Source of the DNA: Saccharomycopsis fibuligera x Saccharomycopsis cf. fibuligera | Lineage: Eukaryota > Ascomycota > Saccharomycetes > Ascoideales > Saccharomycopsidaceae | Direction: 5' to 3' | Length of the DNA stretch: 64,000 nucleotides | Assembly (NCBI GenBank): GCA_001936135.1 | Contig: CP012819.1 | Coordinates: 2,265,501 to 2,329,500 of the forward strand | Part shown: positions 19,720 through 29,344 of the stretch, piece by piece | How positions within the stretch are numbered: the stretch's first letter is position 1 | Layout: the number at the start of each line of letters is the position of its first letter | Made by a program: the position numbers and the translations under genes | Notes under the pieces: model-generated | Database searches by the model: none | What the model was told of the DNA's origin: nothing | The model's input: the letters and a program-made list of their open reading frames with translations, nothing else

Positions 19720-20720
19720 CTAAAATGTTTCGCTAATAGAAATACCAGAAGGGAACGTAAAACGTTCCAAAGTACCTTTGCTAAATCTTGGTGGTTGCCT
19801 AACCCACTTTGCCTTTAAATTATGTACATTCTTTACCAGTAATTTTCCCAGCATCTCCACTAGGAGCTAAAGTCACATTTTGTTTTGAAGTTTTACCGGT
19901 ACATGCCATACAACCACCGTTAAGGAAATTCTCATTATAAAAAAAAACTTTATAACAGAACGGGTTCCACCGATTGTCGGCAAGTCTGCCATCATGCATT
20001 TTCCAGAAGGTTTTAACTCACCAATTAACGGGGATGCCTGAAATTTTTTGAAAGTCATTAGAAGTCAAGTCAGCTTTACAAGCATGAGCAATAGCAAACA
20101 AGCGTAAGACAATATCTGTGGATCCACCAGTGGCAATAGTATAGTCTATGGTATTCGAAAATGCCTCTTTATTCATGATATCTTTTGGCCTCAATACATA
20201 AATTTAAAAAGCAACTACTAATCCAATTTTTTGATCCTTGAATTTTCCACGAATACCCTTTTAAAGAAATATTAAACCACAATGAACCCTAATCGATGGC
20301 CTATTGAGTCTAGTCATACCAATCAACAATTCTGGTATGTTTTTATCACAACTGAAGATCATTCTATTAGCAATGTTGGGCCCTCAATATACTTTCAAAA
20401 CTATCGGCAAAATTTTATCTAAATTGTAATAGTATTGAAGCGCGTTGTTTCATGTCCTGTTTTTTCCGCTGAGTCAGAACGATTTTAGTTCAATTCAAGC
20501 AAGTGGGTATTGCACGAGTTCGCTGACCACCAACACAAATTAACCCACACTTGACCACTAGCAAAATTTTGAAACAAGTGATATACAGTTGCGCCTGAGA
20601 AGCATTTTGTGACTTGGCCGAGGTAATATTTGAAGAATATTTATTGCGTTTTTTCACAGCATTTGCAGTTGTCAGAGTAGTGGCAACATGTCTTCTGCAA
20701 AACGTGTGTGCTGCAAGCAT
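19720..20720 (-). pseudogene. ILV3: Decayed copy of ILV3, mitochondrial dihydroxy-acid dehydratase
   Basis: Fragments in several frames of the reverse strand follow the order of Ilv3, the Fe-S dehydratase of branched-chain amino-acid synthesis. At 20720-20500 an ATG opens a basic presequence-like stretch, then KKRNKYSSNITSAKSQNASQ and, in another frame, a CWWSAN block. At 20390-20300 comes CDKNIPELLIGMTRLNRPSI. At 20180-19960 come KDIMNKEAFSNTI, TIATGGSTD, DFQKIS, PLIGELKPSGK and MADLPTIGGTRSVIK. At 19900-19820 come CMACTGK and AGKITGKE. At 19800-19720 comes the C-terminal WVRQPPRFSKGTLERF, ending in a stop. The total is about 1 kb against about 1.75 kb for an intact gene. Large stretches are missing: the region with the PGPGACGG cysteine, a piece before the AGKITGKE block, and most of the region after it. 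Several frame changes and stops are present, so no active enzyme can be made. A functional copy presumably exists elsewhere. Confidence 0.88.
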
Positions 20721-22204
20721 TATTTCCTGTTTCAATTATTATAGTTTTGAGTTAATATGTTAAACAAGTAGCACTGATAATGTTTTTACTGTGGTCCTTT
20801 CTGGGAAAAAAAAAACACAAAATAAATTTGTACATCATCACTTTAGAAATGATTTATATCGGTCAGAAATAAAATGGCACACTCATGTAGTATAAATGTT
20901 TCAGTCCTTCTAGCGAATGATTTTTCGTTCTTTGGGACATTACGGAGATCACAGGATTCTGATATATCTTTCTTAATACAAGTTCCTGTACTTAATAAAA
21001 TTGAACAAATATGCAGAAAATAGAGAGATAGTTGACAAAAGACCTAAAGTTCGTCATTCTCCAGCCAATTTTGCTACAAACTCTAAAGGTTTTCGTCGAA
21101 CCGGTCTATCTTCGTGCGTTTGGAGCACTCCAACCGCACTCTTCTTGCTGCTGTCAACCGCACCACAAAGTTTTTTTTCCCTACATAGACTTTCTTTTCT
21201 ATAGTTTTTTATTTTGTTTTATTTTAATTTTTTATAAAGTATTTTTTTCCCATGAACCTATTGATGCTTTTCACTTTTTATTTTAACTATGACAGAAGTG
21301 CCATATCCAAAACAAAGCGGGTTGCGTGGAGACAGGCGCACACATATGTACTGTCTTTCTACAGCAATCTATATACAAATAACCATTTAAAGAGACAATG
21401 CAAAATTCATGAAAAGATAATAAAGAGAAAGTTCAAGAGACTAGATCCTCGCTGCGTTCATAGGCCCCATTATACGTAGATTTGATATCAATAAAAAGTC
21501 ATCTAAAAAAAAGGATGTATGTTTCTCACACGTGTTCTAATGTGGTGGGTGAATCAAGCGATAATATTAACTACTAACTAGAGAAATAGCGATCACTTCA
21601 GGCTAAATAGTCAATTCTAAGGAGCGTCGTAATGAAATAATAAACAATACTCCCTTAAAGAGAGAACTACGGCGCTTCTCTTTCAGAACAACCAAGTTCC
21701 TATGAATATCCTTTAAGAGATGACATGATGGAGAGAGAATAAAGTGATGAATTTGTATGCATATGTTACACGTGTCCCATAAATAGCTGCGTATATAAAG
21801 ATCACATCTAAAGTGCGCAAAAGAGTCATGTTTTTAAATAAAAAGTAAGTTTACTCTAATTGGGTAAATTCGTTGTTATTTACTTCCTATTATATGAAAC
21901 AAAATCTGTTGTTGTAGACCATCTTTTACTTTCTTGGATGGAGGTCAAAGTATAATGGTGGCCATAACTAACGTCGGGGCGCGTGACTGGATCGATTGAA
22001 TTTGAAAAAAAATTGTTTTCAGTTAGGTACACCGTATTAATTATTGAGCCCTAGACAGCGGTTCATAACTACCTTTTGAGTACCAGTTTCACTTGTTTTG
22101 ATTTCGTACGGAAATCATTGATTCTACATATTAGTCAGATTATTAATCCAATAGACTATATTATCAAGTTCAACCTCAAGAACAAAATAAAGCACGATAA
22201 CGAA
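20721..22204. other. Gene-poor stretch between the ILV3 pseudogene and APL4
   Basis: No convincing gene is visible. A T-rich segment lies at 21170-21250, and a noncoding intron-like pattern lies at 21517-21601 (see findings). The last 200 bp are the APL4 promoter and leader. The APL4 frame extends upstream to a TTG at 22076, but the family start is at 22205. Confidence 0.5.
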
Positions 22205-25195
22205 ATGGGTTCTTTGAGATCGTTTATCAAAGCGGTCAGATACTCCAAAACCATTGCTGATGAACGATCTGTCATCAGAAAAGAATCAGCCGCCATCAGA
22301 ACTGCATTCAAAGATGTCAACTTATCCAACAACAAAAGAAGAACCAGCATCCAAAAGTTGCTTTACTTGTATATCTTAGGGGAAAAGACTCATTTTGGTC
22401 AAATTGAATGCATCAAATTATTAGCTAGTTCTCATTTTGCCGATAAGCGCCTTGGATACTTGGCCACTAGTCTATTACTTGATGAAAATCAAGAAATTTT
22501 GACATTATTGACCAACTCATTGGTTCAGGACTTAAACCATCCAAATCAATACTTTGTCTCATTAGCTTTATCCACTTTAGCCACTGTGGTTTCTTATGAT
22601 TTATCCAATGATACGTATAACGATATATTGAACATTCTCACACATAATGGCAACAATCCGTATTTGAAAAAGAAAGCTATCTTGGTGAGCGCTAAGCTTG
22701 TGGAAAAAAATGTTGACTTGATTGAGATTTTCTTTGATAATGTAAATAAATATAATTTGCTTAATATCAATGAAAGGGATCATTCAGTGTTACTTGCTTT
22801 GTGCCAGTTGTTAAGAAGCTTTTTTATTTTTGGTGATAATGCGGTCAAAACTGCATTATATGTTAATTCATTGCCCAAATTACTCGTTATCTTAAAAAAC
22901 TTATCATCATTAAATTATAATCCAGAATACGATATCTTGGGGATATCTGATCCATTTTTGCATGTGGCTTTATTGCAAACAATTACTTTGATTATTACAT
23001 TGTCCAAACCAGTCATTGAAAATGAAAGCAATAATAATCAAGAATTTGCTAATCCGAACAAATACAATATCCCAAAGTTGTACAACAAGTTGAATGATCA
23101 ATACAATGATTTGTTAACCCAAATTTCTTCCAATGTTGAATTTGGTAAAAATGCCGGTAATTTGATTCTTTATGAAGTGGTCAGATCAATCTTTCAATTG
23201 AAAAATTCAAACAGTGCATTAAAAGTCCTTGGAATTAATTTGTTAGGTAAATTTTTAACTTTGAAAGATAATAACATCAAGTATATTTCGTTGAATACCT
23301 TATTGACTGTCGTTAAGTTTGAACCTAAAACCGTGCAGAGACATCAATCAATAATCATCAACTGCTTGTTTGATAATGATATCAGTATCAAGAGAAGAGC
23401 ATTAGAATTGATCTTTGAAATCTTGAACGAAAAAAATATCAGGGTCTTAATTAAAGAATTGGTTAAATTTTTGGAGCTTGCTAATGCTGAAAATGGAGAA
23501 AGTGGTGGTAGTGGTGGTGGGTTTAATGAATTCAATATTTTCAACTACAACTTATCCAAAGAATTGAACGATTTCTCGTTAAATTCATATACTAAGAACC
23601 CTACTGGTACATTAGATAGTAACTCTTCATCATATTCATTGAACAATTTGGATTTAAAATTTTTTATTACCAAAAAACTAGCTATTATTTTGAAAACATA
23701 TTCGCCAAATTTGAAATTTTTCTTCAAGTATTTGATTATATTATTGAATTTGAATGGCAATTACATGACAAATGATATTATTTCATTTATATTATCAATC
23801 ATATCAAACATTGCTAATAATCAACCAGTTAATATTGGTTTGTCACAAGAAAACAACTTTAATGATAACCAGTTGTTGGTTAAAGATAGTTTAATCCAAA
23901 TTTTCAATTTAAGCAGAGCTAATTATTACAACAATGGCTTGAATTTGATTAATGTGTGGTGTTTAGGTGAATATGGCGAGTTAGTATTAAATGGCCAATT
24001 AGATAAGCCAGAAGAACCAAGTGGTAACGGTGCTGGTGGCGTTATCACAGACGCAGTAGTATTGGAATATTTTACCAAGTTAGTCAAAGTCACTACTAGT
24101 CAATTGATCAACTCGTATGTATTGACAGCGTTGCTTAAACTTTCAAAGCTTTTCCAAAATAATCCACAAAGTCTTGCACAAATTGAAGTATTGATTAGAA
24201 CTTTCAGCGACTCCATCAATGTTAATTTACAAATGAAAGCGGTGGAGTACTTGGGAATCTTGAGCATTAAGGATCAAAATATTAAGTACGGTTTATTAGA
24301 AAGGATCCCACCCCTGCATATCAAAGAAATTGGTAAAGTATCACTTTCGCAAAATTTAGAAGCTGTTTCTTCTAAATCATTAGCTGATTCTGATAGCAGT
24401 AATGTGGGTAGCTCCGCTGATAATTTCTTGCTCGATTTGATGGATGATACCGGTAGTGCTACTACTAATGCTGATTCCGCTACCACCGGTGCTGGTGTAA
24501 CACGAAACAAACAAAACAATGCTGATTTACTTTCTGATATTTTTGGTAATTCCAGTAATAGCAATATTCCAGCTCAATCCGCTAAGCCTGCTTCTGCTGA
24601 CATTTTGGACTTGTTTGGTTCGAATAACGCAACCGCAACGCCGCCGGCAGCAAACACCAATCAACAGAACAATAATAACAACAATGTCTTAGGTTTATTT
24701 AACGCTTCACAGCTGCAACCACAACCACAACCACAACCACAGCAACAGCAACAACAGCAACAACAGCAACAACAGCAACAACAGCAACAGCAGCAGCAGC
24801 AGCAGCAGCAGCAAAGTAATAACCGGTTCTTATCTGGGCCAGACTATCAAGAAATTTTCCAAAATGAAGACATTACAATCAAGCTCAACTTGAAAGCCAT
24901 AGCTTCAGGTTCAGCAGTTTTAGAGATTTTTATTGTTAATGCCACTCACAACACTAACGCAAACTCAGTGATTAAGAACTTCAATTTGCTTATCGCGGTA
25001 GCTAAGTCACAAAAACTTGTAATTGTACCTAGTGAGCTAGTCACCGAGATCAATCAATATAATTTCTATAAGCAAGAATTGAAAATCAACGGGAAAATCG
25101 GATCAAAGCTTAAGTTGAGAGTTAAGTTCAATTATGAAATTGGTGGAGAGGCTAAGAACATTTTGTTTGATCACAATGTTAATAGAACATTGTAA
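22205..25195 (+). CDS. APL4: AP-1 clathrin adaptor gamma subunit
   Basis: The protein (996 residues from this ATG) is the large gamma subunit of AP-1, which sorts cargo between trans-Golgi network and endosomes. I chose the ATG of MGSLRSFIKAVRYSKT because AP-1 gamma proteins start at this motif; the frame upstream has no ATG and would add an unrelated 43-residue leader. The adaptin trunk (about 1-690) opens with the AVRYSKTIADER and RKESAAIR signature and continues as alpha-helical repeats. The hinge (about 700-885) has clathrin-box-like motifs such as LLDLMDD, repeated acidic LLSDIFG/DILDLFG motifs and a long poly-Gln tract. The C-terminal ear (about 890-996) begins near YQEIFQNEDITIKLNL and forms the gamma-ear fold. 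The poly-Gln tract makes this hinge unusually long. It converges with MPP10. Confidence 0.93.
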   Translation: MGSLRSFIKAVRYSKTIADERSVIRKESAAIRTAFKDVNLSNNKRRTSIQKLLYLYILGEKTHFGQIECIKLLASSHFADKRLGYLATSLLLDENQEILTLLTNSLVQDLNHPNQYFVSLALSTLATVVSYDLSNDTYNDILNILTHNGNNPYLKKKAILVSAKLVEKNVDLIEIFFDNVNKYNLLNINERDHSVLLALCQLLRSFFIFGDNAVKTALYVNSLPKLLVILKNLSSLNYNPEYDILGISDPFLHVALLQTITLIITLSKPVIENESNNNQEFANPNKYNIPKLYNKLNDQYNDLLTQISSNVEFGKNAGNLILYEVVRSIFQLKNSNSALKVLGINLLGKFLTLKDNNIKYISLNTLLTVVKFEPKTVQRHQSIIINCLFDNDISIKRRALELIFEILNEKNIRVLIKELVKFLELANAENGESGGSGGGFNEFNIFNYNLSKELNDFSLNSYTKNPTGTLDSNSSSYSLNNLDLKFFITKKLAIILKTYSPNLKFFFKYLIILLNLNGNYMTNDIISFILSIISNIANNQPVNIGLSQENNFNDNQLLVKDSLIQIFNLSRANYYNNGLNLINVWCLGEYGELVLNGQLDKPEEPSGNGAGGVITDAVVLEYFTKLVKVTTSQLINSYVLTALLKLSKLFQNNPQSLAQIEVLIRTFSDSINVNLQMKAVEYLGILSIKDQNIKYGLLERIPPLHIKEIGKVSLSQNLEAVSSKSLADSDSSNVGSSADNFLLDLMDDTGSATTNADSATTGAGVTRNKQNNADLLSDIFGNSSNSNIPAQSAKPASADILDLFGSNNATATPPAANTNQQNNNNNNVLGLFNASQLQPQPQPQPQQQQQQQQQQQQQQQQQQQQQQQQQSNNRFLSGPDYQEIFQNEDITIKLNLKAIASGSAVLEIFIVNATHNTNANSVIKNFNLLIAVAKSQKLVIVPSELVTEINQYNFYKQELKINGKIGSKLKLRVKFNYEIGGEAKNILFDHNVNRTL
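24720..24813 (+). repeat. CAA/CAG repeat coding for poly-Gln in the AP-1 gamma hinge
   Basis: CCACAA units (Pro-Gln) pass into CAACAG and then pure CAG codons, giving about 28 consecutive Gln after a (Gln-Pro)n stretch. The interspersed CAA and CAG codons become pure CAG at the 3' end, the part most prone to slippage. Confidence 0.9.
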
Positions 25196-25720
25196 TAGGA
25201 AGTGGTCAGTATGTGTATGTATTCAATATGATATAATTGATGCTAATTAGTTTATAATTGATATTTTGTTTAATATTTTACCTTTTCAAGTTGGTAAATA
25301 ATTTCATAGCTTTGTTTGATTGACTTGACAAGTGTAAAAAATGTTAAATCAACCGATCTACTTTAGTATATAACGCTACCATATTTTGGTCATATGCGCA
25401 AAAGTGTCCTGAGAATCACAGTATTACATCCGGATATAAGAGGCAGCATAGGAATGAAAATGTTCACTGGAGGCCAACATATAATATGCGCCCAAATAGA
25501 CATTGGGTTTTAGTATAACATACAAATTCTTCGGAGCATGTCCCTAACCTAATAGAAAAACTATTTTATATTATTAGACCTCACTTAAAAAGCCTTTAGA
25601 TTTTCCACCAACAGTACAAAAGATTCTATAATAACATCCCGATATAAAATATTATGAACAAAGCATAGCGTCTATTCAAAAGTACAAGCACATACATACA
25701 TCAACCAATCTCACCATTAC
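25196..25720. other. Convergent 3' region of APL4 and MPP10
   Basis: About 525 bp of AT-rich sequence lie between two converging genes. It presumably holds both polyadenylation regions. I see no gene or repeat. Confidence 0.5.
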
Positions 25721-27652
25721 TTACAATTTAAATGAAACACTCTTTGAAATCTGTCCATCCTTAATCACATTACCATTAATATCCTTTCTCACCCCCTTGT
25801 TATCAATCACTTGCACCTCACCTTTTCTTAATGTTTCAAGCACTTCACTATTAGAAACCTTACCATTCTTCTTGGTCTTCTTGTTTGCATTTTCGCTACT
25901 ATTTTTCTGTTCCTTAGATCTCTTTCTTTTACCTTTTTGTCTCAAATTCTTCTTTTCTTCTGTTGTTAATTCGTTCTTGTTGACAATTAAACCATTAGCA
26001 AGTACCACTTCATTAGTCTTCTTGTTTACCCCACGTTGCAACTTGAACACTTCTTGTGGCGCTAATGTTGATTCGCTGGACATCGCTAATGGCTGCGCAT
26101 CTTCCATGGAAATGGATGACGTATTCACCTTAATCTCCAAAGATTTGGCCACTGGTTTTGGAATATAATGAGCAGAACAAAGTGAGTCTAATTTATATGA
26201 AAGTGATTGGTATAATTCAACAATGTCGTCATGCTGCTTTTTGAGTTTATCATTAGCTTGAGTTTCTTTTGTCACACCGTTGTAATGTTCGTCCTCATAA
26301 ATTTCGGCTAAAGATTTTTGAGATTTTTTGCCAACTTCTTCTATATTGAAATCATCGTGCATCTTGAATCTGTCATTATTTATATCATTGAAGAGTCTTC
26401 TCGGTAAATCATCAAATTCGTAATTCTTGATTCTTCTTCTAATTAGTTCTTCAATAGACTCTGTGACTTCCTGAGTAATCACTGGTACTGGTTTGGCATT
26501 ACGATCAAATTCAAGTTCTTCGTCAAGTAAAGCGTCAGTAGGTCTGTTTTTCACTGAAGCTTCACCTTTCATAGTCCATTTTTTTTCTTCCACTGCCTCT
26601 CTTTCGAGCTCTGCTATTTGTTTTTGAATTTGCCTTTGTTGTTTTTCAAAAGTAGAAAGTTGTTCCTTGTCGTTCTTTTGTTTCTTTTGTTCATAATCAT
26701 CATCAGCAAACAAATCAAGCATGGTATTTGACATGGCATTGTCATATTCTTTGTCATCAAAATCTTCTTCTTCGTCTCCACTGCTTTGTTGTTGAGTAGA
26801 TTTGGTAGGTTTCTTAGTTTTGCTTAAAGTTCTCTTTTTCTTTTCTTCTTGAGGTTTATCAAAGAAATCATTATAGTATTCTGCTTCTTCATCTGAACCA
26901 TCAGAAATTTCTCCAAAATAATCAATTTCGTCTTCTTCGTCCTCAATGTTATTATTCTCTTTTTCTGCAGCAAGAACCTGCTTGTTGAATTCCTCTAAGG
27001 AGAAAAAGTCATCATTAAGACCAAACCCGTCATTTTTGACGCCGTTATCTTCTTCTTCTTCTTCTTCTTCTTCTTCTTCTTCTTCTTCTTCTTCACTGTC
27101 TGTACCTTCAACATTAGCTTTGGTTTTATCATCAGACCCACCAAAATCTTCATAGTCGCCCTCAGAAAGTTCATCACCATCTTTACCATCACCACTAACA
27201 CTCTTGTTTTGAAAATCTTCGTATTCATCGCTGCTTCCATCGCTGACCTCATAATTTCCTCCTTCGGGATCTTCATCAGTGAAGTCACCTTCATCATGAG
27301 CATCTTTACCGATCTTCAGTTTAATCTCCGGTATTTCAGTGAACATTAACTCGTCCACATTGTCATCAATAATCAACTTTGCCTGTTCCCATACTTGACT
27401 AGAATCCAACCCTTCAACGTAAATCTGGTCTAGTATTGATGCCTTCTTTCTATTATTTTTGGCTTTTTCGGCTTGGTTGAGCAATATGACAGGGTCTAAG
27501 ATGCTTTTGACAATATTTGATAAATTTTTCGTAACTGCATTATTATCATTATTATCCTGATTGGCATCTTGACTTGATGTAAGAGCCTGAGTAATCAAGT
27601 CAGTAGGGTTTTTCTCTATAGCCTCTATAGGCGCCTGTATTTGCGGTTCCAT
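25721..27652 (-). CDS. MPP10: Mpp10, U3 snoRNP / small-subunit processome protein
   Basis: The 643-residue protein matches Mpp10, a component of the U3 snoRNP and SSU processome required for 18S pre-rRNA cleavage in the nucleolus, where it works with Imp3 and Imp4. The N-terminal part has the family block VILLNQAEKAK and ASILDQIYVEG-like residues. The middle is strongly acidic and includes an unbroken run of about 18 Glu (27046-27099) and blocks such as DFDDKEYDNAMSNTMLDLF. The conserved C-terminal half begins near PTDALLDEELEFDRNAKPVP and continues through EELIRRRIKNYEFDDLPRR, followed by a Lys-rich segment with KRKRSKEQK. The first ATG begins the conserved reading. Typical length for fungi is about 590-650 residues, so it looks complete. 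It converges with APL4. Confidence 0.92.
   Translation of the reverse strand: MEPQIQAPIEAIEKNPTDLITQALTSSQDANQDNNDNNAVTKNLSNIVKSILDPVILLNQAEKAKNNRKKASILDQIYVEGLDSSQVWEQAKLIIDDNVDELMFTEIPEIKLKIGKDAHDEGDFTDEDPEGGNYEVSDGSSDEYEDFQNKSVSGDGKDGDELSEGDYEDFGGSDDKTKANVEGTDSEEEEEEEEEEEEEEEDNGVKNDGFGLNDDFFSLEEFNKQVLAAEKENNNIEDEEDEIDYFGEISDGSDEEAEYYNDFFDKPQEEKKKRTLSKTKKPTKSTQQQSSGDEEEDFDDKEYDNAMSNTMLDLFADDDYEQKKQKNDKEQLSTFEKQQRQIQKQIAELEREAVEEKKWTMKGEASVKNRPTDALLDEELEFDRNAKPVPVITQEVTESIEELIRRRIKNYEFDDLPRRLFNDINNDRFKMHDDFNIEEVGKKSQKSLAEIYEDEHYNGVTKETQANDKLKKQHDDIVELYQSLSYKLDSLCSAHYIPKPVAKSLEIKVNTSSISMEDAQPLAMSSESTLAPQEVFKLQRGVNKKTNEVVLANGLIVNKNELTTEEKKNLRQKGKRKRSKEQKNSSENANKKTKKNGKVSNSEVLETLRKGEVQVIDNKGVRKDINGNVIKDGQISKSVSFKL
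27046..27100 (+). repeat. TTC trinucleotide repeat coding for poly-Glu in MPP10
   Basis: About 17 tandem TCT/TTC units on the plus strand are GAA codons on the coding strand. They form the Glu run of Mpp10. Confidence 0.9.
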
Positions 27653-27904
27653 GGTTTCTTTTAATCTGTTGGAATGCCGCTTTAATTAAATGTAGTTTCG
27701 TATGAGAAATGGAAGCTTGTCTGACTGTCTTTCTCTCTCTGTAAATTTATGAAATTTCACTGAATGATAGCATCAAAATGTAAAAAAAAAAAAAAATTTT
27801 TATTTTTTTTATATCTCTGCAAGATGAGGAGCTTTTCACGTGCTTTTAAGAAATATCTAGTTTTTTATGCGGAAAAAAAAATTACTGATAACAATCATCA
27901 AAAA
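27653..27904. other. MPP10 promoter
   Basis: About 250 bp separate the MPP10 ATG from the 3' end of tRNA-Val. An A run followed by a T run lies at 27781-27809. I see no other element. Confidence 0.5.
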
Positions 27905-27978
27905 TGATTTCGCCCAGGATCGAACTGGGGACGTTCTGCGTGTTAAGCAGATGCCATAACCAACTAGACCACGAAACC
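27905..27978 (-). tRNA. tRNA-Val(AAC)
   Basis: The reverse strand begins GGTTTCGT and ends CGAAATCA over 74 nt. The anticodon arm is TCTGC, loop TTAACAC, GCAGA, with anticodon AAC. The T-arm is CCCAGTTCGATCCTGGG. It matches yeast tRNA-Val(AAC) almost throughout. There is no intron. A solo LTR-like repeat lies about 170 bp upstream of its 5' end, at 28150-28420. Confidence 0.96.
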
Positions 27979-28149
27979 ATTTTGATGGTTAAGAACAAAA
28001 AAAGAACTAAAATGAAAGTAATTCTCGATGTATTCATTATGTCCTGATGTTAGCAATTGTTGGAATTATTCCAATATAAACGCCCATACCGTTCATTATA
28101 AATGTGAAATGAAATATTTATATATAAACGGAAAAACAGAATATTTTTA

Positions 28150-28420
28150 TGATGAACATTGAGTTCTAGACCAACAAACCTGAATACAGTTAACCAACAT
28201 TTATTTCTGAATAACTTCGCGGATCTTTTATCTTGGTGCAAGTTACACGTATTTACTACTGGTAATAGCGAATCAATAACATGTTGTGTATTCAGTCTGA
28301 TTATTATTTGAAGAAGGTCTAACCCAATATTTTTATATATTTATTATTAGTTAGTTATATTTGGAAATACAAGGCTTTTACCTCTAAAAACATGAACCCT
28401 GAGATGTCAGTATTCCGAAA
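28150..28420 (-). mobile_element. Solo LTR-like repeat upstream of tRNA-Val
   Basis: This 271-bp copy starts TGATGAACATTGAGTTC and ends at GTATTCCGAAA. It is flanked by TTTTA on both sides (28145-28149 and 28421-28425), the signature of a five-base target-site duplication. It is nearly identical to the copy at 17849-18121 in the opposite orientation, so it is a recent, apparently whole solo LTR with no coding part. Its position upstream of a polymerase III gene fits Ty-type target preference. Confidence 0.78.
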
Positions 28421-29037
28421 TTTTATTTAGTGTTAGTTTAATAAAAGTGAGGAAAATAAGTCTAATTTTGTTATACAGTTAGTTTACCACCTAATTAAAT
28501 CTAAAGTGACTTCTCTTCACTACTAGAGGAAAAATTAATCTCATCAGTGTTGTAGAGAGGTGATTACCTTAGGTATGAGTAGTAGATTCAGTCAATATAC
28601 TCCGACAGCAATTCAAAGATCATTCCTGAAAATAGCAATTCAAAGTAATATTGCTAAAGTATTTAGTAACGTTGAATGCAGGTAATCAAAGACTCCGATT
28701 TTTCAAAAAAATTATATAAGCTATGTTCGTCTCTATAGCTAATATCCACTATGTATGAATAACGCTAAGCGAAGCCATTTTCTTTCTATCACGTAATACT
28801 TATCTTATTTATCTTTTTTTTTATAAGTATCTCTCATACTTGTTGATCCCGGGCATAATAATGAATCCCAAAACCTTCTCACATCTCATTAATTTAGATC
28901 CATCCACTCCGTCACTTCTAGTTTTTTTGTTTTTTAAGGTAAGAGTCATTTGATTGAAATATACTGTATATGCTATATAGAAAAGTTTGTAAGATTCTAT
29001 TTTCTATCGTTTATATATAGTTAATGAACCGATCTTG
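28421..29037. other. Gene-free flank between two LTR-like copies
   Basis: No gene is visible. The motif AGCAATTCAAAG occurs twice within 40 bp (about 28611 and 28637). The rest is AT-rich without a recognisable pattern. Confidence 0.4.
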
Positions 29038-29344
29038 TTACGGGATGCTGATATCTCAGGATTCATGGTTATCAATTGTAAAAGCTTTATGTTTTTAATA
29101 GACACAATAGTGATTCTATAACAAGATTGGGTTGAGCCGTATACAAATAATAATCAGACTGAATACAACACATACTAACTTTGAGCTATTAATAGTAGTA
29201 ATTATGCAATGTGACTCGGAGCAAATATTCTCTTATATGAAATGTGCATATTGTAGGACCAAATAGAAGATGATAGAAGGTGTTAAGTAAAAAATGCTAC
29301 GTGACTGTATCTCAGTCTGTTGATCTAGAACTCAATGTTTATCA
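29038..29344 (+). mobile_element. Older, diverged solo LTR-like repeat
   Basis: This 307-bp copy runs from TTACGGGATGCTGATATC to TCTAGAACTCAATGTTTATCA, with the same termini and orientation as 17849-18121. Its interior matches the outer fossil at 17744-18286 better than the two young copies, for example in the CACGTAGC and CTATTTGGT-type segments. It is clearly diverged, and I see no matching five-base flanks. It has no coding part and lies about 1.06 kb upstream of tRNA-Val. Confidence 0.68.

Noticed and set aside
22076-22204. N-terminal extension of APL4 from a TTG codon
   Set aside because: AP-1 gamma proteins begin at the MGSLRSFIK motif. The extension has no ATG and no family similarity.
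28850-29037. Possible second LTR family beginning TGTTGATCCCGGG near 28846
   Set aside because: The TGTTG start resembles yeast LTR ends, but I found no second copy in the window, no matching end and no flanking duplication.
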